Under the pieces are notes generated by a model that saw nothing but the letters and a program-made list of their open reading frames with translations, made no database searches and was not told where the DNA came from. Source: DASRDR01 sp035550795 (GTDB lineage: Bacteria; Methylomirabilota; Methylomirabilia; Rokubacteriales; DASRDR01). Taken from it: 50,629 nt of DNA. Below are positions 8,016 through 16,315 of the stretch, piece by piece (position 1 is the first letter of the stretch; each line of letters starts with the position of its first letter). The translations under genes and the position numbers were made by a program. The stretch covers positions 1-50,629 of the forward strand of contig DASZOL010000058.1 in NCBI GenBank assembly GCA_035550795.1, written 5' to 3'.

Positions 8016-8752
8016 GAGAGCGTGAAGACGGTCGTCCTCCGGTCGGCCAGCACCTCGCGCTGGAAGGCGAGGAGCCGCGCGACTCCCCGGCGGGCAAGCG
8101 CCAGGAGCGCGTCGAGCTGCCCCTGGTCGAAGGGCGTCCGCTCGGCGGTCCCCTGGACCTCGACGAAGCGCTCGGTCCCCGTCATGACGACGTTCATGTC
8201 CACCTCGGCCGCCGAGTCCTCCACGTAGTCGAGATCGACGACCGCGGTCCCCGCGACCATCCCGACGCTCGTCGCGGCCACGAGATCGCGCAAGGGCTCG
8301 CCGAGGAGCCGGCCGCCGTCGCGGAGCTGCTGGACGGCGTCCGCCAGCGCCACGTACCCACCGGTGATCGCCGCCGTCCGGGTCCCGCCGTCGGCCTGGA
8401 TCACGTCGCAGTCGACCGTGATCGTGCGCTCGCCGAGCTGCGTGAGCTGCGCCACGGCGCGGAGCGAGCGCCCGACCAGCCGCTGGATCTCGTGCGTGCG
8501 CCCGCCCGTCCGGCCGGCCTCGCGGCCCGTCCGGGTCGTGGTGGCGCGCGGCAGCATCCCGTACTCGGCGGTGACCCAGCCCTGCCCGCTCCCGCGCAGG
8601 AACGGCGGGACCCGGTCCTCGACCGACGCGGTGCAGACCACGCGGGTGTCCCCGACCTCGACCAGCACGGCCCCTTCCGCGTGCCGGGTGTAGCGGCGCG
8701 TGAGCCGCACCGGCCGGAGGTCCTCCGGCGCCCGCCCGTCGTGGCGCGTCAT
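8012..8752 (-). CDS. rph: Ribonuclease PH
   Basis: RNase PH trims the 3' ends of tRNA precursors by phosphorolysis as a homohexamer. The 246 residues have normal family length and include GSGQGWVTAEYGMLPRAT, RTGGRTHEIQRLVGRSLRA, DCDVIQADGGTRTAAITG and AEVDMNVVMTG, covering the RNA-binding arginines and the phosphate/metal site. The ATG overlaps the stop of the upstream amidase gene as ATGA, and the 3' end overlaps rdgB, giving a tight three-gene operon. Confidence 0.97.
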   Translation of the reverse strand: MTRHDGRAPEDLRPVRLTRRYTRHAEGAVLVEVGDTRVVCTASVEDRVPPFLRGSGQGWVTAEYGMLPRATTTRTGREAGRTGGRTHEIQRLVGRSLRAVAQLTQLGERTITVDCDVIQADGGTRTAAITGGYVALADAVQQLRDGGRLLGEPLRDLVAATSVGMVAGTAVVDLDYVEDSAAEVDMNVVMTGTERFVEVQGTAERTPFDQGQLDALLALARRGVARLLAFQREVLADRRTTVFTLS

Positions 8753-10464
8753 CGCTTCGCCACGGCGCCCACTCGCTGGTCGTAGCTCCGCTTGTAGGCG
8801 GCGACGCCGGCAGCGAGCGCCCTGGCAATCCGGTCACGGTACCCGTCGTCCCGGAGGCGCTCCTCCTCCTGCGGATTCGAGATGAACCCGATCTCGACGA
8901 GGACGGCCGGCATGGCGGCGCCGCCGAGGACGTAGAAGGGGGCCTGCTTGACGCCCCGGCTCGGGCGCCGCAGCGCGCGGTCCAGGCTGTTCTGCAGCGC
9001 CTCCGCCATCCGGCTGGACTCCTGCTGGAAATCCGATTGCGCCAGGTCCCACAGGATCGACCGCACGACGTCCGAGCCGCCCCGCGCTCTCGGGTCGCCC
9101 GCGATCAAGCGGTTCTCGTACTCCGCCGCGCGGCGCGCGGCTCCGTCCGTCGCCTCGTTCGACAGGAAGTAGGTCTCCGTCCCCGCCGCGGCGCCGACCG
9201 GCGCGGCGTTGACGTGGATGGAGACGAACAGGTCCGCGCGCTCGCGATTGGCGAGCGCCGTGCGTTCCCGGAGCCCCACGAACTGGTCCCGCGCGCGCGT
9301 GAGCACGACGCGGACCCCGAGCTCCTCCTGGAGCAAGGCCGCGACGCGTCTGGAGATGTCGAGCGCGAGCTCCTTCTCCTGAAGGCCGGCCGGGCCCACC
9401 GCGCCCGCGTCGTGCCCGCCGTGCCCGGGGTCGATCACGATCGTCCGGAGGGACTCGGGCCCGGCCTCCGTGGGCGGCGCCGCGGCGGCGCCGACCGCCT
9501 GCCGGTGAAAGTCGAGCACGACGCGGGGTGGATCCTCCAGCCGGAAGACCTTCCGCGCGGCGGGCGGGCGCTCGAAGGCCACCCGCAGCGCGGCCCCCCC
9601 GCGCGCTTCCCCCAGCTCGGCCGTCGCAACAAGCCCGTCTCGCACCGTGCGCGTGCCCGTCCACCCGCGTGGGCTCACGTCCGGGAACGCGACGGTCAGG
9701 GCGCCCTCGCTCTCGACGAGCCGCGGCTCCAGCGGGGCGTCGGCCTCGAGGACCACCCGTGTGTAGGTGGGGTACGAGCGGACCCGCAGATCCACGCGTG
9801 CGGCGGGCCGGGCCGCGGGGCGCGCCGGCGCGCGCGGCGCCGCCGGCTCGACGCGGGCGGGCGCGGGCGCCTCGACCGGCGGTGGCGGCGCTGGCGGCGT
9901 AGGCGGGGCCGGTGGGGCCGCGGGTGGCGCCTCGGAAAGCACGGGCCGGGGCACCGCGAGCGCCGGCACCGCGACGGGGCGCGGCGGCGCGGCCACGACC
10001 GGACGCGCGACCGGCTTCGCCACGCTCGCCGGGGCCGGCCGCGCCTCGCGCAGCTCGCTGGGCGCCACGCGCACTCCGGCGCCGATGAGCGCGGGGAGCC
10101 CCCGCACGAGGAGGTCGCCGGGCACCCGCCACACGCCCCGGTCGACGCGGACAGGGGCGGCCAGGGCGAGCGAACGGCCGTCGACGCTGATCTGCCGCTC
10201 GCCCTTCACCAGCTGGACGACCCCGTGGCGCGTGACCAGGTTGATCCGGTCGGCGCGCGCGGTTCGGCGCGCGGTCGCGCTCGCCAGGCGGGCCACATCG
10301 GTGAGCGGGAAGTAGGTCGTGCGCCCCTGCCACTCCCCGACGAGACGACCCAGGTGGGTCCCGGAGGCCGTGCTGACGTCGACGGCGACGGGCCCGGCCA
10401 CCGCGCCCGCCGGGAAGGCCAGCAGCAGCCCCAGCAGCACGGTCGGGGCGACCCACCTGCGCAT
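8749..10464 (-). CDS. N-acetylmuramoyl-L-alanine amidase, AmiC type with AMIN domain
   Basis: This 571-residue exported amidase cuts the amide bond between muramic acid and the stem peptide. It has a signal peptide (residues 1-25, APTVLLGLLLAFPAGAVAG), an N-terminal copper-amine-oxidase-like/SH3-like segment (30-135), a long proline/alanine-rich linker (145-220), an AMIN domain (225-320, VDLRVRSYPTYTRVVLE) and a C-terminal Amidase_3 domain (340-555). Zinc-site motifs are DPGHGGHDAGA with His348, LQEKELALDI, and SIHVNA; the catalytic glutamate lies in VLVEIGFISNPQEE. The linker is unusually long. It leads the amidase-rph-rdgB operon, with ATGA overlap to rph. Confidence 0.92.
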   Translation of the reverse strand: MRRWVAPTVLLGLLLAFPAGAVAGPVAVDVSTASGTHLGRLVGEWQGRTTYFPLTDVARLASATARRTARADRINLVTRHGVVQLVKGERQISVDGRSLALAAPVRVDRGVWRVPGDLLVRGLPALIGAGVRVAPSELREARPAPASVAKPVARPVVAAPPRPVAVPALAVPRPVLSEAPPAAPPAPPTPPAPPPPVEAPAPARVEPAAPRAPARPAARPAARVDLRVRSYPTYTRVVLEADAPLEPRLVESEGALTVAFPDVSPRGWTGTRTVRDGLVATAELGEARGGAALRVAFERPPAARKVFRLEDPPRVVLDFHRQAVGAAAAPPTEAGPESLRTIVIDPGHGGHDAGAVGPAGLQEKELALDISRRVAALLQEELGVRVVLTRARDQFVGLRERTALANRERADLFVSIHVNAAPVGAAAGTETYFLSNEATDGAARRAAEYENRLIAGDPRARGGSDVVRSILWDLAQSDFQQESSRMAEALQNSLDRALRRPSRGVKQAPFYVLGGAAMPAVLVEIGFISNPQEEERLRDDGYRDRIARALAAGVAAYKRSYDQRVGAVAKR

Positions 10465-10737
10465 AGAGAGCTCTCATTCTAGCCGGGGCGGGGGCGGGGC
10501 CCAAAAGTTTCCCGGGCCCCGCACGGGGCCGCGCGCCATCGGCGATGGTAGAGTGACCGGGATGCCCATCGCGCGCCTGCTGCTCGGCGCCGCCCGGCGA
10601 CGATCACTAGCGCGTCGGCCAGCCCGATCGGGCTCGCCTGCGCCGGCGCTGCGCCGGCGCGATCGGCCCGCGCCACGACGGGGAGCCTTCATGCTCGTGC
10701 CCAGCCTCGCCAGCCCGCGCGCCCCCCGGAGGGCCGG
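10465..10737. other. Divergent intergenic region with inverted repeats
   Basis: This spacer separates the amidase gene (minus) from the large membrane protein gene (plus), so it should hold both promoters. I see no clear -35/-10 pair. It contains small palindromes, notably AGCCCGATCGGGCT (~10619-10632) and the repeat GCGCCGGCGCTGCGCCGGCGC (~10639-10659), of unknown meaning. Confidence 0.4.
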
Positions 10738-13416
10738 ATGACCGCCGCCGCCCACGCCGGCGTGTACGGGCTCTTCCTTGCGCTGACCGCGGCGTACACC
10801 TGGCCGCTCGTCATGGATCCCGCGCACCTCTTGCCCCCCAACGGGGACCCGCGCCTCTTCAGCTGGGTCCTCCTCACGATCTTCCGCAACCTCACGAGCC
10901 GCCCGGACCTCCTGTTCCACGGCAACGCCTTCTACCCGTTCGGCAACACGCTGTCGTTCGCGGAGCCCCTCCTGGTGCCCGCCCTCGTCGCGGGGCCCCT
11001 CGACGCGTGGACGGGCAGTCCCATCCTCGCCTACAACGTCACGCTGCTGCTGTTCTGGGCCCTGTCCGGGTGGGCGATGTACTGGGTCGCGTGGCGCGTG
11101 ACGGGACGCCATCCGGCGGCTTTCGTCGCCGCGATCGTCTTCACGTTCGCGCCGTACCGGACCGACCACTACATGGAATTCCAGATGGAGATGGCCTTCG
11201 GGATCCCGCTCGCCATCTACGCGCTCGTGCGGTTCCTCGAGACCCAGCGCAGCCGCTACCTCGCCGCCCTCGTCGGCGCGTTCTGGATCCAGGCGGTCTC
11301 CGTCTGGTACTACGCGATCATCCTCGCCCTCGGCCTCGGCGCGGTCGCCGTCCAGTTCGGCGCGCTCCGCTGGCGCGGATGGCGGCCGCGCGCCCTGCTC
11401 GCCGCCGCGCTCGCCGGCCTCGTCCTGGCAGGCGCGCTCGCCCCCGTGGCGGCGCCGTACTTTCGCACCCGCCAGGAGCTCGGCCTCGAGCGCAGCCTCA
11501 ACGACGCCGTGCCCCGCTCGGCGAACCTCGGCTCGTACGTCGAGGCGCGCGCCAACTGGCTCTACCACGCCTTCACCGCCAAGCGTGCGTGGGAGGCCTC
11601 CCTCTTCCTCGGGCTCGCGGGGCTGGCCCTGGCAGGGGCCGCCTTCGGCTGGCTCCGGGCGGGGCCCGTCCGCGGCCGGCCCGAGCGCTGGCTGACGGCC
11701 GCCGCCGGGACGTGCCTCGGCGGCCTGCTCGCCGCCGCCCTCCTCCGCGGCGGCGTGCGGGTCGGCGACGTGACGCTGCGCCCGTTCACCGAGCTGGGCG
11801 TCGCCTTCCTCGCCGTAGTGCTGCTCCGGCAGGTGGTCGAGGGCTGGCGGCGCTGGCGCGCCGGGAGCGCGGACCGCCGCCTGACGGAGGGGGACTGGGT
11901 CCGCCTGCTCCTCGGCCTCGGCGCCCTCGCCTTCTTCCTCTCTCTCGGGCCCGTGGTCTCGCTCGGCCCGTTCGGCGACACGCCGATCGACGAGGGCCTC
12001 TACGCGTGGCTCTGGCCCTACGTGGTGCTCTTCCGGGCCATCCGCGGGCCGACGCGGATCGGGATCCTCGCGATCTTCGCGGGGGCGCTGCTGGCCGCCC
12101 TCGGCGTGAAGTGGCTGCTCGCGGCGCCGCGCCGGACCTGGGGGCGGGCGGTCGCCGCGGCCCTCGGGCTCCTGCTGGTCGTCGAGTACGCCCGGATGCC
12201 GATGCCGTACCGCTTCGAAGCCTCGCCGGGCCGGCCGGTGGACGCGGTGTTGCGGACGGATCGGGCCGACGTCGCGGTCCTGGAGTGGCCGCCGAACGTC
12301 GAGGCGGTGGACGTGGACGCGATGTTCCGCTCGCTGGCCCACGGCAAGCGCGTGGTCAACGGGCTCTCGGGCTTCGTCCCCGCCGCGCTCCGCGACCTCT
12401 CGGTCGTCCTGAGCGAGCCCGACGCGCCGTTTCCCGCCGAGGCGCAGTCGGCGCTGCTGCGCATCTATCCCCTGCGCTACCTGGTCGTGCGGCTCGCCGA
12501 CCACCACCTGGTCGGCACCTGGCACCCCACCTGGCAGCGCCTCCGGCGGGTCCATCCGGCGCTGCTGCGCCACCGGGGGACGTACGGCGAGGCGGACCTC
12601 TACGAGATCCTGCCGGTGCCCGAGCGCGGGCTCGTCCTCGAGCGCTGGGTCTCCTACGATTTCCTGGCCGCCCACCCCGTGCTCGAGGCCGCCGTGCGCC
12701 CGCTCGGCCAGCACCCCGGGCGGGCCGCGTGGGTGGACGTCGCCCTGAACGACCGTCCGCTCACCCGCGTGCCCCTCGACGGCCCCCGCCGGCTCCGGCT
12801 CGGGCTTCGTCCGCCGTTCCGCCGCGCCGCCCCCAACATGATCCGGTTGACGTATGGATACGACCGCGTGGGGCCGGGCACCGGCCGCTCCGACATCGGC
12901 ACGACCGGCGTCCGGAGCCCCGTGGACCTCGTCGTCGTGAGCGGCGGCCAGCCGCACGGGGACGTGGCGTCGGTGCGGGTCAACGCGGTCGAGTGGGCCC
13001 GGAACCGCCGCGGCTACAACCTCGTCGCGGTCGACCCGGGCGGCGCCCTCGTGGGCGTCGAGGCCTTCGACACGTTCCTCGACGCCGGCGCCGCGGGCCG
13101 GCTGGCGGCCTGGGTCGAGGGATTGCCCGACGGCACCGTGGTCGCGGGCGCGGTGCGAGACGAGGCGTCCGGGCGGCTCGACGAGGCGGCGGTCCGCGCC
13201 CTCCGGACGGTCGGCGTGCGCGCGGACCTGCGCGGGCGCTTCCGCGACTCCCATGCGTTCGTCGGCGTGAAGGGGGCGCCGCCGGGGGCGGCGATCGAGG
13301 CGGCGGGGCCGCGACCCGTGAGCCTGGCCGTCGGCACGACGCGCCCGGACGAGTTCGAGGACCCCGGCGCGGTGGGGCTCGAGCTGACCACGTTCGCCCT
13401 GCGCGGCGAACGCTAG
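10738..13416 (+). CDS. Polytopic membrane protein (GT-C-like) with C-terminal ILEI/PANDER domain
   Basis: 892 residues. The N-terminal half (1-~480) has about ten hydrophobic helices and an early acidic loop motif (NGDPRLFSWV), as in GT-C glycosyltransferase-like integral membrane proteins using lipid-linked sugars. Residues ~490-720 form an extracytoplasmic beta-rich region. Residues ~725-880 match the ILEI/FAM3/PANDER-like domain: RRGYNLVAVDPGG, FDTFLDAG, LPDGTVVAGAVRDEAS, LRTVGVRADLRGRF and SHAFVGVKGAPPGAAIE. In bacteria such domains are attached to membrane or surface carbohydrate enzymes and may bind glycans. No glycosyltransferase catalytic residues can be proven here. The ATG at 10738 abuts a GGAGGG-like site. 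Confidence 0.7.
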   Translation: MTAAAHAGVYGLFLALTAAYTWPLVMDPAHLLPPNGDPRLFSWVLLTIFRNLTSRPDLLFHGNAFYPFGNTLSFAEPLLVPALVAGPLDAWTGSPILAYNVTLLLFWALSGWAMYWVAWRVTGRHPAAFVAAIVFTFAPYRTDHYMEFQMEMAFGIPLAIYALVRFLETQRSRYLAALVGAFWIQAVSVWYYAIILALGLGAVAVQFGALRWRGWRPRALLAAALAGLVLAGALAPVAAPYFRTRQELGLERSLNDAVPRSANLGSYVEARANWLYHAFTAKRAWEASLFLGLAGLALAGAAFGWLRAGPVRGRPERWLTAAAGTCLGGLLAAALLRGGVRVGDVTLRPFTELGVAFLAVVLLRQVVEGWRRWRAGSADRRLTEGDWVRLLLGLGALAFFLSLGPVVSLGPFGDTPIDEGLYAWLWPYVVLFRAIRGPTRIGILAIFAGALLAALGVKWLLAAPRRTWGRAVAAALGLLLVVEYARMPMPYRFEASPGRPVDAVLRTDRADVAVLEWPPNVEAVDVDAMFRSLAHGKRVVNGLSGFVPAALRDLSVVLSEPDAPFPAEAQSALLRIYPLRYLVVRLADHHLVGTWHPTWQRLRRVHPALLRHRGTYGEADLYEILPVPERGLVLERWVSYDFLAAHPVLEAAVRPLGQHPGRAAWVDVALNDRPLTRVPLDGPRRLRLGLRPPFRRAAPNMIRLTYGYDRVGPGTGRSDIGTTGVRSPVDLVVVSGGQPHGDVASVRVNAVEWARNRRGYNLVAVDPGGALVGVEAFDTFLDAGAAGRLAAWVEGLPDGTVVAGAVRDEASGRLDEAAVRALRTVGVRADLRGRFRDSHAFVGVKGAPPGAAIEAAGPRPVSLAVGTTRPDEFEDPGAVGLELTTFALRGER

Positions 13417-13463
13417 GCGAGCGACCTGCTGCTGCTCCCGGTCCCTTGCCGCTCCAGATCCTA

Positions 13464-13815
13464 GGGCACCAGCACGATCTTGCCGTGGTGGCCGTTCTCC
13501 ATGACCGCTTCGTGCGCGCGCGGGGCCTGCGCGAGCGGCAGCTCCTGGTGGATGATCGGCCGCAAGGTGCCGTTTCGCAGGTCCTCGATGAGCGCCGAAT
13601 GGATGCCGGCCAGCTGGGCCAGTGAGGCGTGAAAGATGGCCACCCCGAGGATCGCGGCGTTCTTGTTCGTGGCCAGGCGCGGGTTGAATTCGATGGCGCC
13701 GCGGTTACCGATCACCGCGATGCGTCCGCGCATCGCGGGCGCGTCGAAATCTTTCTGGAGATTCACGTTTGCCAGCATCTCGAGAATGACGTCGACCCCC
13801 TGCCCGCCCGTCAAC
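13464..13815 (-). pseudogene. Zinc-type alcohol dehydrogenase/quinone reductase, C-terminal fragment
   Basis: On the minus strand the last ~115 codons read as the C-terminal part of an NADPH:quinone reductase-like MDR enzyme: TGGQGVDVILEMLANVNL, GRIAVIGNRGAIEFNPR and AHEAVMENGHHGKIVLVP. The N-terminal GroES-like domain and the first half of the Rossmann fold (~200 residues) are missing. The open frame continues upstream to 13907 but with unrelated, low-complexity sequence. It is a truncated remnant next to the tmRNA gene. Confidence 0.65.
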
Positions 13816-14017
13816 TTGGATCGACGAGACCTCGCCGAACTCTGGCCCGAGCCTGCGCCAGGACCTCGACAGCGTATGGAAGCCGGCGGCGAGCACATCT
13901 CCGCCACTGGACTCGTGGTCCACTGTCCGCCTTATCAGCAGTGCGTCCCCTTCACTCCCTGTGCCGCTCCACTGAACCGCTGGATGGCCGCTACTGGATG
14001 GACGCTAGATGATGCGC

Positions 14018-14050
14018 CAAGGGCCCCGGAGGGTCGCTCCGAAGCCCTTG
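14018..14050 (-). terminator. Stem-loop downstream of tmRNA
   Basis: A 7-bp outer stem (CAAGGGC/GCCCTTG) encloses a second 5-bp stem (CGGAG/CTCCG). It lies about 30 bases beyond the tmRNA 3' end on the minus strand. There is no T-run on that strand, so it could be a processing or termination hairpin; on the plus strand it is followed by TTTT but no plus gene precedes it. Confidence 0.3.
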
Positions 14051-14078
14051 ATTTTACTGACTTCTCTATCCAGGAGGA

Positions 14079-14435
14079 TGGTGGAGGCGGTGGGAATTGA
14101 ACCCACGTCCGAAGACCGTCCGCCCGAGGCCGCTACACCCATAGTCCGCGCTTTAAGTCTCGCCGACCGTCGCTCCCGCGGACGGGATCAAGGCCGGACC
14201 AGCCTGTTCGATCTCGCGCCGCGTTGCCCAGGCACGCTCGCGGCGCCAGCCGGCAGAATTATGACGCCCGGCCCCCTCCCCTGCTGGCGCGAGACGGGCG
14301 GACGTCGCCGCTAGTTAGGCGGCGAGTGCTAGCTCTTTGTCGGCAGCTATAGCCGACCCACCATTTGACGAGGAGATGGGCGCCCTCGAGGTGCTGCCTC
14401 GGACATCGTGATCCCCGTCGAAACCGGTCGCCCCC
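14079..14435 (-). ncRNA. ssrA: Transfer-messenger RNA (tmRNA)
   Basis: tmRNA rescues ribosomes stalled on broken mRNA and tags the product for proteolysis. The 5' end GGGGGCGACCGGTTTCGACGG is the diagnostic tmRNA start, and it pairs with the 3' end CGCCTCC-A-CCA to make the tRNA-like acceptor. The 3' T arm GGGTTCAATTCCCACC is also visible. The internal reading frame (14344 down to 14315) encodes the tag ADKELALAA and stops at TAA, followed by a second in-frame-independent stop region CTAG. The 357-nt length is normal. It begins 12 bases after the smpB stop codon, so RNA and partner protein are probably co-expressed. Confidence 0.95.
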
Positions 14436-14447
14436 GTGCCCTCCTTC

Positions 14448-14918
14448 TCAGCGCGTCCGCTCGCGCAGAGCCCGCGCAACCTCGCGCCGCTCCTCGCGTT
14501 CCCGGATCGCGTGCCGCTTGTCCAGGGTCTTCCGGCCCCGGGCGAGCCCCAGCTCGACCTTGGCCCGACCCTGCTTGAAGTATAGGCGGAGGGGCACGAG
14601 GGTCAACCCTTTCTCCATGATCTTCCCGAGGAGCCGGTTGATCTCGCCGCGATGGAGCAGAAGCTTTCGCGGCCGGAGCGGGTCGTGGTTGGCCCGGTTC
14701 CCCTGGGCGTAGGGGGTGATGTGGAGCCCCAGGAGCCAGGCCTCGGTGCCCTCGACCCGGGCGTAGGATTCCTTCAGGTCGGCGCGGCTGCCCCGTAGCG
14801 ACTTGACCTCGGTGCCCTGGAGGACCAGCCCCGCTTCGAGGGTCTCCAGGATCTCGAAGTTGTGATGCGCCCGCCGGTTGGAAGCGATGAGCTTCTCGCC
14901 GGCGCCGGGCTTGCTCAC
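14448..14918 (-). CDS. smpB: SsrA-binding protein SmpB
   Basis: SmpB binds the tRNA-like domain of tmRNA and brings it to stalled ribosomes. The 156 residues show the family pattern: N-terminal LIASNRRAHHNFEILETLEAG, GTEVKSLRGSRADLKESYAR, PYAQGNRANHDPLRPRKLLL, and a basic C-terminal tail (KTLDKRHAIREREERREVAR) that enters the empty mRNA channel. It lies immediately upstream of ssrA on the same strand, a close arrangement seen in several bacteria. Confidence 0.97.
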   Translation of the reverse strand: MSKPGAGEKLIASNRRAHHNFEILETLEAGLVLQGTEVKSLRGSRADLKESYARVEGTEAWLLGLHITPYAQGNRANHDPLRPRKLLLHRGEINRLLGKIMEKGLTLVPLRLYFKQGRAKVELGLARGRKTLDKRHAIREREERREVARALRERTR

Positions 14919-14935
14919 GTCAGCGGCCCCTCGTC

Positions 14936-14964
14936 TTGACGGGTTCCGGGCCCGGTGATAGCGT
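14936..14964 (+). promoter_or_regulatory. Candidate promoter of tRNA-Leu
   Basis: TTGACG (14936-14941), a 17-base spacer, and TAGCGT (14959-14964) lie just upstream of the tRNA. The same TAGCGT hexamer occurs at the same spacing from TTGACA before the small gene at 41481, which strengthens both calls. Confidence 0.45.
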
Positions 14965-14982
14965 TAGCGCCTGCCCGACGGC

Positions 14983-15069
14983 GCCGAAGTGGCGGAATTG
15001 GCAGACGCGCTAGATTCAGGGTCTAGTGCCCGCAAGGGTGTGGGGGTTCGAGTCCCCCCTTCGGCACCA
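14983..15069 (+). tRNA. tRNA-Leu (anticodon CAG)
   Basis: An 87-nt type II tRNA with acceptor stem GCCGAAG/CTTCGGC, A discriminator and encoded CCA. The anticodon stem-loop TAGATTCAGGGTCTA gives anticodon CAG, and a long variable arm (TGCCCGCAAGGGTG) is present as expected for leucine. Confidence 0.96.
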
Positions 15070-15289
15070 CCGGATTCTCGCATAGTTAGCCCGCACCGGC
15101 CACCGGCGCTTTCACGTGGTTGAACCGCTCGGTGCCAGTCATGCTGTCAGTGCGCACCCGCCGGGCCAACGACTCGATCGCATCGATCGAGCTTCTGACC
15201 CGCACGTCGTGGCCAGTTCCCCGCGCGTATCGCCGTGTCGGCAGCCGGTACCTTGCACGGGGCCGCGTGGCGTGGGCGCGGACGATCGA

Positions 15290-15415
15290 GCGGTGATCCA
15301 GTGCGGCGCTCCCCCCGGGGTCAATCTCCAGGACGCCAACGGGGATTGTGAGCACAATGCCTGGCAGCACAACGTCTTCCGGACGAAGGATCCGGCCTGC
15401 ATTCAAGTAGAATCG
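15290..15415 (+). pseudogene. Possible C-terminal remnant of a parallel beta-helix protein
   Basis: The frame contains IQCGAPPGVNLQDANGDCEHN followed by AWQHNVFRTKDPACIQ. This resembles the cysteine-bearing C-terminal cap of secreted right-handed parallel beta-helix proteins (C.NNTW..N.F.T....CI). No upstream helix repeats are visible, and the frame does not stop where the cap should end. It is a short, weak match in otherwise featureless sequence after tRNA-Leu. Confidence 0.3.
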
Positions 15416-15471
15416 CGTGCTGACCACCGCCGAGGCCCGCAAAGGCGGGGAACACACAGGCGCCGGCCCGC

Positions 15472-15666
15472 ATGATCCGCCAGAGGTGTCACGTCTGCAC
15501 CAAGCCGCTCGGCGCCGGCGTCAGTCCCGCCCTGATGGACCGCCATGGCCGATACTACCATCTGCCCTGCTGGTGCCGGCGGATGGACGCGATGATTCAG
15601 GAGCAGCGCGCGCCGATTGCCGAGCGGAAGGCGCGGAGCCCGGCCCGGAAGAAGCGGCGGACGTAG
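15472..15666 (+). CDS. Small zinc-binding-like hypothetical protein
   Basis: 64 residues. CHVCTKPLGAG near the N-terminus and HGRYYHLPCWCRRM later give two cysteine/histidine pairs able to form one zinc site, like a minimal LIM-type or treble-clef knuckle. The C-terminal third is strongly basic (ERKARSPARKKRR), so nucleic acid or ribosome binding is possible. There is no strong ribosome-binding site, and the family is not recognised. Confidence 0.5.
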   Translation: MIRQRCHVCTKPLGAGVSPALMDRHGRYYHLPCWCRRMDAMIQEQRAPIAERKARSPARKKRRT

Positions 15667-15714
15667 CCCGCGCGGCGGGCGCGCGGCCGTACACCGTCCG
15701 GCTCGGGGCGCGGC

Positions 15715-15996
15715 TCAGTCACGCCGCCTGACCTTGCCGGCGGCGCGCGCCGCGTCGGGACGCGCCCTGAAGTAGGCCGCGTTCTCCGCGACGGCGGGCT
15801 CCCACGCGCGCGGCACGTCCCCCTCCGAGAAGATCGCGAAGACCGGGCAGACGGGCGCGCACACCCCGCAGTCGATGCACTCGATCGGGTGGATGTAGAG
15901 CTGATCCGCCCCCTCGTAGATGCAGTCGACGGGGCAGACGTCGACGCACGCGCGGTCCTTGACGTCGACGCAGGCCTCGGTGATGACGTAGGGCAC
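15715..15996 (-). CDS. Ferredoxin, 7Fe (3Fe-4S/4Fe-4S) type
   Basis: A 93-residue electron carrier. PYVITEACVDVKDRACVDVCP supplies the first cluster cysteines and ECIDCGVCAPVCPVFAI the second, with the usual QLYIHP between them. The extended C-terminal tail (after residue 60) and the wide first cysteine spacing are typical of FdxA-like seven-iron ferredoxins rather than clostridial 8Fe types. The start is GTG at 15996; the frame is open upstream to 16122, but that stretch is low-complexity. It stands alone, so its redox partner is not indicated. Confidence 0.9.
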   Translation of the reverse strand: MPYVITEACVDVKDRACVDVCPVDCIYEGADQLYIHPIECIDCGVCAPVCPVFAIFSEGDVPRAWEPAVAENAAYFRARPDAARAAGKVRRRD

Positions 15997-16315
15997 AGGA
16001 CCATTCTCACCCCGCCACGCCCCACCCGCCACGGCGTCCGCGCCGGCGGGGCGCGCGCCAGGGGGATCGTTTATCGCCACGCGGTGGCCTCGTGGTTGCG
16101 GACCGGCTCCGTCTCGTGCCACGATTCGCCGTGCGTTGCCCGCCTCCGGAGCCTCCGGGTGTGCGCCGACGGGCGTGCCGCCTCACGCCCGCGCGCCGGT
16201 TCCGGCCCGGGGACGAGGTCCGCGTCGCGGCAGAGCGTCAGCCGGCTGCGGGGGGGCCCGCGCCGATCCTCGAGGCCCGCGCGGCACGTCCCCGTCGCCT
16301 GACGGTGCCAGGCGC
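15997..16315. other. Divergent intergenic region
   Basis: This spacer lies between the ferredoxin gene (minus) and the PP-loop gene (plus). Open frames through it are arginine-rich GC shadows. I see no promoter pair, repeat or RNA element that I can support. Confidence 0.35.

Noticed and set aside
9820..10030. Repeat-rich sequence in the amidase gene
   Set aside because: It encodes an ordinary proline/alanine linker; no exact DNA repeat units or CRISPR-like spacing are present. No CRISPR array was seen anywhere in the window.
10474..13254. Antisense open frame of over 900 codons opposite the ILEI membrane protein
   Set aside because: Low-complexity arginine, glutamate and glycine sequence without domains; the opposite strand has clear membrane helices and an ILEI match.
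14009..14314. Open frame with a VGIEPTSED motif
   Set aside because: This is the antisense translation of the tmRNA 3' end, a well-known mis-annotation.
15107..15122. Possible second parS (TTTCACGTG)
   Set aside because: Only the left half and core match; the right half is GTTGAA instead of AAACA, well below the site at parA.
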